Positions 6,606-7,782 of a DNA stretch of 7,782 nucleotides are shown one piece after another. Where the stretch lies: the NCBI GenBank assembly GCA_902158745.1, contig CABGHH010000073.1:1-7782 (forward strand), read 5' to 3'. Numbering within the stretch: the stretch's first letter is position 1; each line of letters starts with the position of its first letter. The translations under genes and the position numbers were made by a program. The stretch is from Candidatus Methanolliviera sp. GoM_asphalt (GTDB taxonomy: Archaea; Halobacteriota; Methanoliparia; Methanoliparales; Methanoliparaceae). The notes under the pieces are model-generated. The model had not been told where the DNA came from. It did not search any database and saw only the letters and a list, made by a program, of their open reading frames with translations.

Positions 6606-7541
6606 CTATAGTATCGACCACATCATCTTCTGGCTCAGATCTTCGGCTTCTACGCCTTCCATGAGTTCCTTCATTCTATTAACCAATTCTGAAGCTTCCC
6701 AACTCGTCTTCTCCTTTTTTATCGTCTTTACAGAATTCCATCCGCTCATCAAATCGATTCTTCCACCCTGCGTGTGGAATACTCTTCCACTAATGTCCTT
6801 TGCCTCATCGCTCGCAAGATAAACTATCACGGACGCCGTGTTTGCAGGATCGTAGATATCAAGTTCCCCTTCTGGTGGTTTTTGACTCATCATCTCACCT
6901 ACGGCACCTGGCGTCTCAGTTGTCAGCCTGGTTCTGGCCATCGGGACGATACAGTTGACCCTAACCCCGTACCTACCAATCTCAGCCGCAGAGATCACCG
7001 TAAAAGCCGCTATTCCAGCCTTTGCAGAACCATAATTTGTCTGTCCTGGATTCCCTACCAATCCAGCATCCGATGCCATATTTATCACGCTTCCTTTTCT
7101 GTCTCTTCCCTCCTTAGACTCCTTTCTCCAGTAAGCTGCCGCGTGCCTCGTACAGTTGAACGTTCCCTTCAGATGCACCGCCATTATGGCATCCCACTCC
7201 GCTTCGCTCATGTTGACGAGCATCCTGTCCCTTAAGATCCCCGCGTTGTTCACCAATATGTTAAGCTCGCCGAACTCCTTCACGGTGTTATCTATCATCT
7301 CTTTGGTTGCGTTGAAATCTGCAACATTCGTATAACTTGCCATCGCCTCTCCGCCGGCCTTCTTTATCTCATCTACGACCTCATCTGCAGGACCTTTCTC
7401 CTCCGTCATCTCATTTCTCGCCGTTCCGACATCGGCAACAACGACCTTTGCTCCTTCTTTTGCCAAGACCAACGCATCTTCTCTTCCAATCCCTCTTCCT
7501 GCACCGGTGACAATAGCCACCTTTCCATCCAATAGACCCAT
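6606..7541 (-). CDS. Short-chain dehydrogenase, probable (R)-3-hydroxyacyl-CoA dehydrogenase of the MFE-2 type
   Basis: This is predicted to oxidise (R)-3-hydroxyacyl-CoA to 3-ketoacyl-CoA (or reduce in the other direction). The 311-residue protein is a classical SDR with a Rossmann fold: cofactor loop TGAGRGIG at 12-19, acidic Asp37 at the end of strand 2 (suggesting NAD rather than NADP), NNAGILRDR at 98-106, and the catalytic Ser157, Tyr170 and Lys174 (NYGSAKAG). A 40-50 residue C-terminal extension after the core (about 262-311, ending with Trp-containing segments) is longer than in FabG and is typical of SDRs that partner with hydratase 2 domains. VNNAGILRDR and VHLKG also recall human MFE-2. 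A strong GGAGGT (minus strand, 7549-7554) lies 7 bases before the ATG, which fixes the start. It is the first gene of a two-gene unit with the hydratase. Confidence 0.88.
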   Translation of the reverse strand: MGLLDGKVAIVTGAGRGIGREDALVLAKEGAKVVVADVGTARNEMTEEKGPADEVVDEIKKAGGEAMASYTNVADFNATKEMIDNTVKEFGELNILVNNAGILRDRMLVNMSEAEWDAIMAVHLKGTFNCTRHAAAYWRKESKEGRDRKGSVINMASDAGLVGNPGQTNYGSAKAGIAAFTVISAAEIGRYGVRVNCIVPMARTRLTTETPGAVGEMMSQKPPEGELDIYDPANTASVIVYLASDEAKDISGRVFHTQGGRIDLMSGWNSVKTIKKEKTSWEASELVNRMKELMEGVEAEDLSQKMMWSIL

Positions 7542-7782
7542 ATTTTTTACCTCCTATCTTCCCTTTTATATATCTTCTTTCCCGACAAATATATCAAAAA
7601 GTTAAAATCCCTTACAGTTTCTTTTTCAGCATCCTATATTTAACTTTTGCTATTTATTGGCACTGTCTAAAAATCTAGTGATTTTCACATTTTACTCTTG
7701 CGATTTATTAATCTTATATCCTACCAAAAAGGTGCGTTTGTTATTTCGATTCCAGTTTATTAGTATTTCAGTATCAGACATA
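7542..7782 (-). promoter_or_regulatory. AT-rich upstream region of the dehydrogenase-hydratase unit
   Basis: These 241 bases hold no convincing gene. Next to the start is the Shine-Dalgarno GGAGGT (7549-7554). Two TATA-like stretches are visible on the minus strand: ATATATAAAA at 7564-7573, and GATATATTT at 7587-7595. The second is better placed, because it leaves a leader of about 25 bases that keeps the Shine-Dalgarno motif; the first would start the RNA almost at the ATG. Farther upstream is an imperfect direct repeat, at 7643-7658 and 7694-7709, matching at 14 of 16 bases (minus strand AATAAATAGCAAAAGT and AATAAATCGCAAGAGT). It could be an operator, but no regulator is known from this window. 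Confidence 0.4.

Noticed and set aside
7670..7685. AAAATC-TAGT-GATTTT hairpin in the right-hand non-coding region.
   Set aside because: A 6-bp, almost all A/T stem is expected by chance in such AT-rich sequence, and it lacks the 3-base loop, ATGC linker and tandem context of the truA units.
1..7782. CRISPR array, tRNA, rRNA, insertion sequence or replication origin.
   Set aside because: No regularly spaced long repeats, tRNA-like cloverleaf, rRNA motifs, transposase reading frame or origin-box clusters were found; the only tandem repeats are the short hairpin units in truA.

Overview
The window looks archaeal, probably from a euryarchaeal lineage with fatty-acid or acyl-CoA metabolism; no finer placement is safe. 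The evidence is AT-rich TATA-like boxes ahead of genes, Shine-Dalgarno motifs close to start codons, an archaeal-style TruA, single-chain CarB encoded directly after CarA, and the start of an archaeal-looking radical SAM gene.

Layout, left to right. 1-113 (minus) is the 5' end of a probable radical SAM gene that leaves the window. 103-333 (minus) holds two tiny reading frames in the same frame, separated by one TAA; they may be one small gene with a nonsense codon. 360-4631 (minus) is carA-carB, encoding both subunits of carbamoyl-phosphate synthetase, intact and with only 9 bases between them; the small frames and the radical SAM gene follow closely and may be co-transcribed. A divergent promoter region at 4632-4730 separates carA from truA (plus, 4731-5668). 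A hairpin terminator lies between the convergent truA and hydratase genes. 5726-7541 (minus) is a two-gene unit, a short-chain dehydrogenase followed by a MaoC-type hydratase 2; together they correspond to the first two domains of the eukaryotic peroxisomal multifunctional enzyme type 2. 7542-7782 is a non-coding AT-rich upstream region.

The outstanding feature is in truA. Its conserved N-terminal strand (start at 4731) and the rest of the protein are in different frames, because about 95 bases sit exactly inside the conserved M-Q-R segment. The insert is not random: it is four consecutive perfect hairpins, each with a 3-base loop, separated by short TGC-containing linkers and bounded by a direct repeat ATGCA. 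The last two units are 26-base tandem copies that differ only at two positions, and those two positions pair with each other (T-A against G-C). Removing exactly one repeat-to-repeat interval restores an uninterrupted 280-residue TruA. This could be a translationally bypassed element, an RNA-level intron of unknown type, a palindromic mobile element that has recently killed the gene, or, with one base of error or a -1 frameshift, a 32-residue in-frame insertion.

Functionally the window combines pyrimidine/arginine precursor supply (CarAB), tRNA modification (TruA) and (R)-3-hydroxyacyl-CoA oxidation/hydration (SDR plus hydratase). Apart from the divergent promoter these modules show no obvious functional link.
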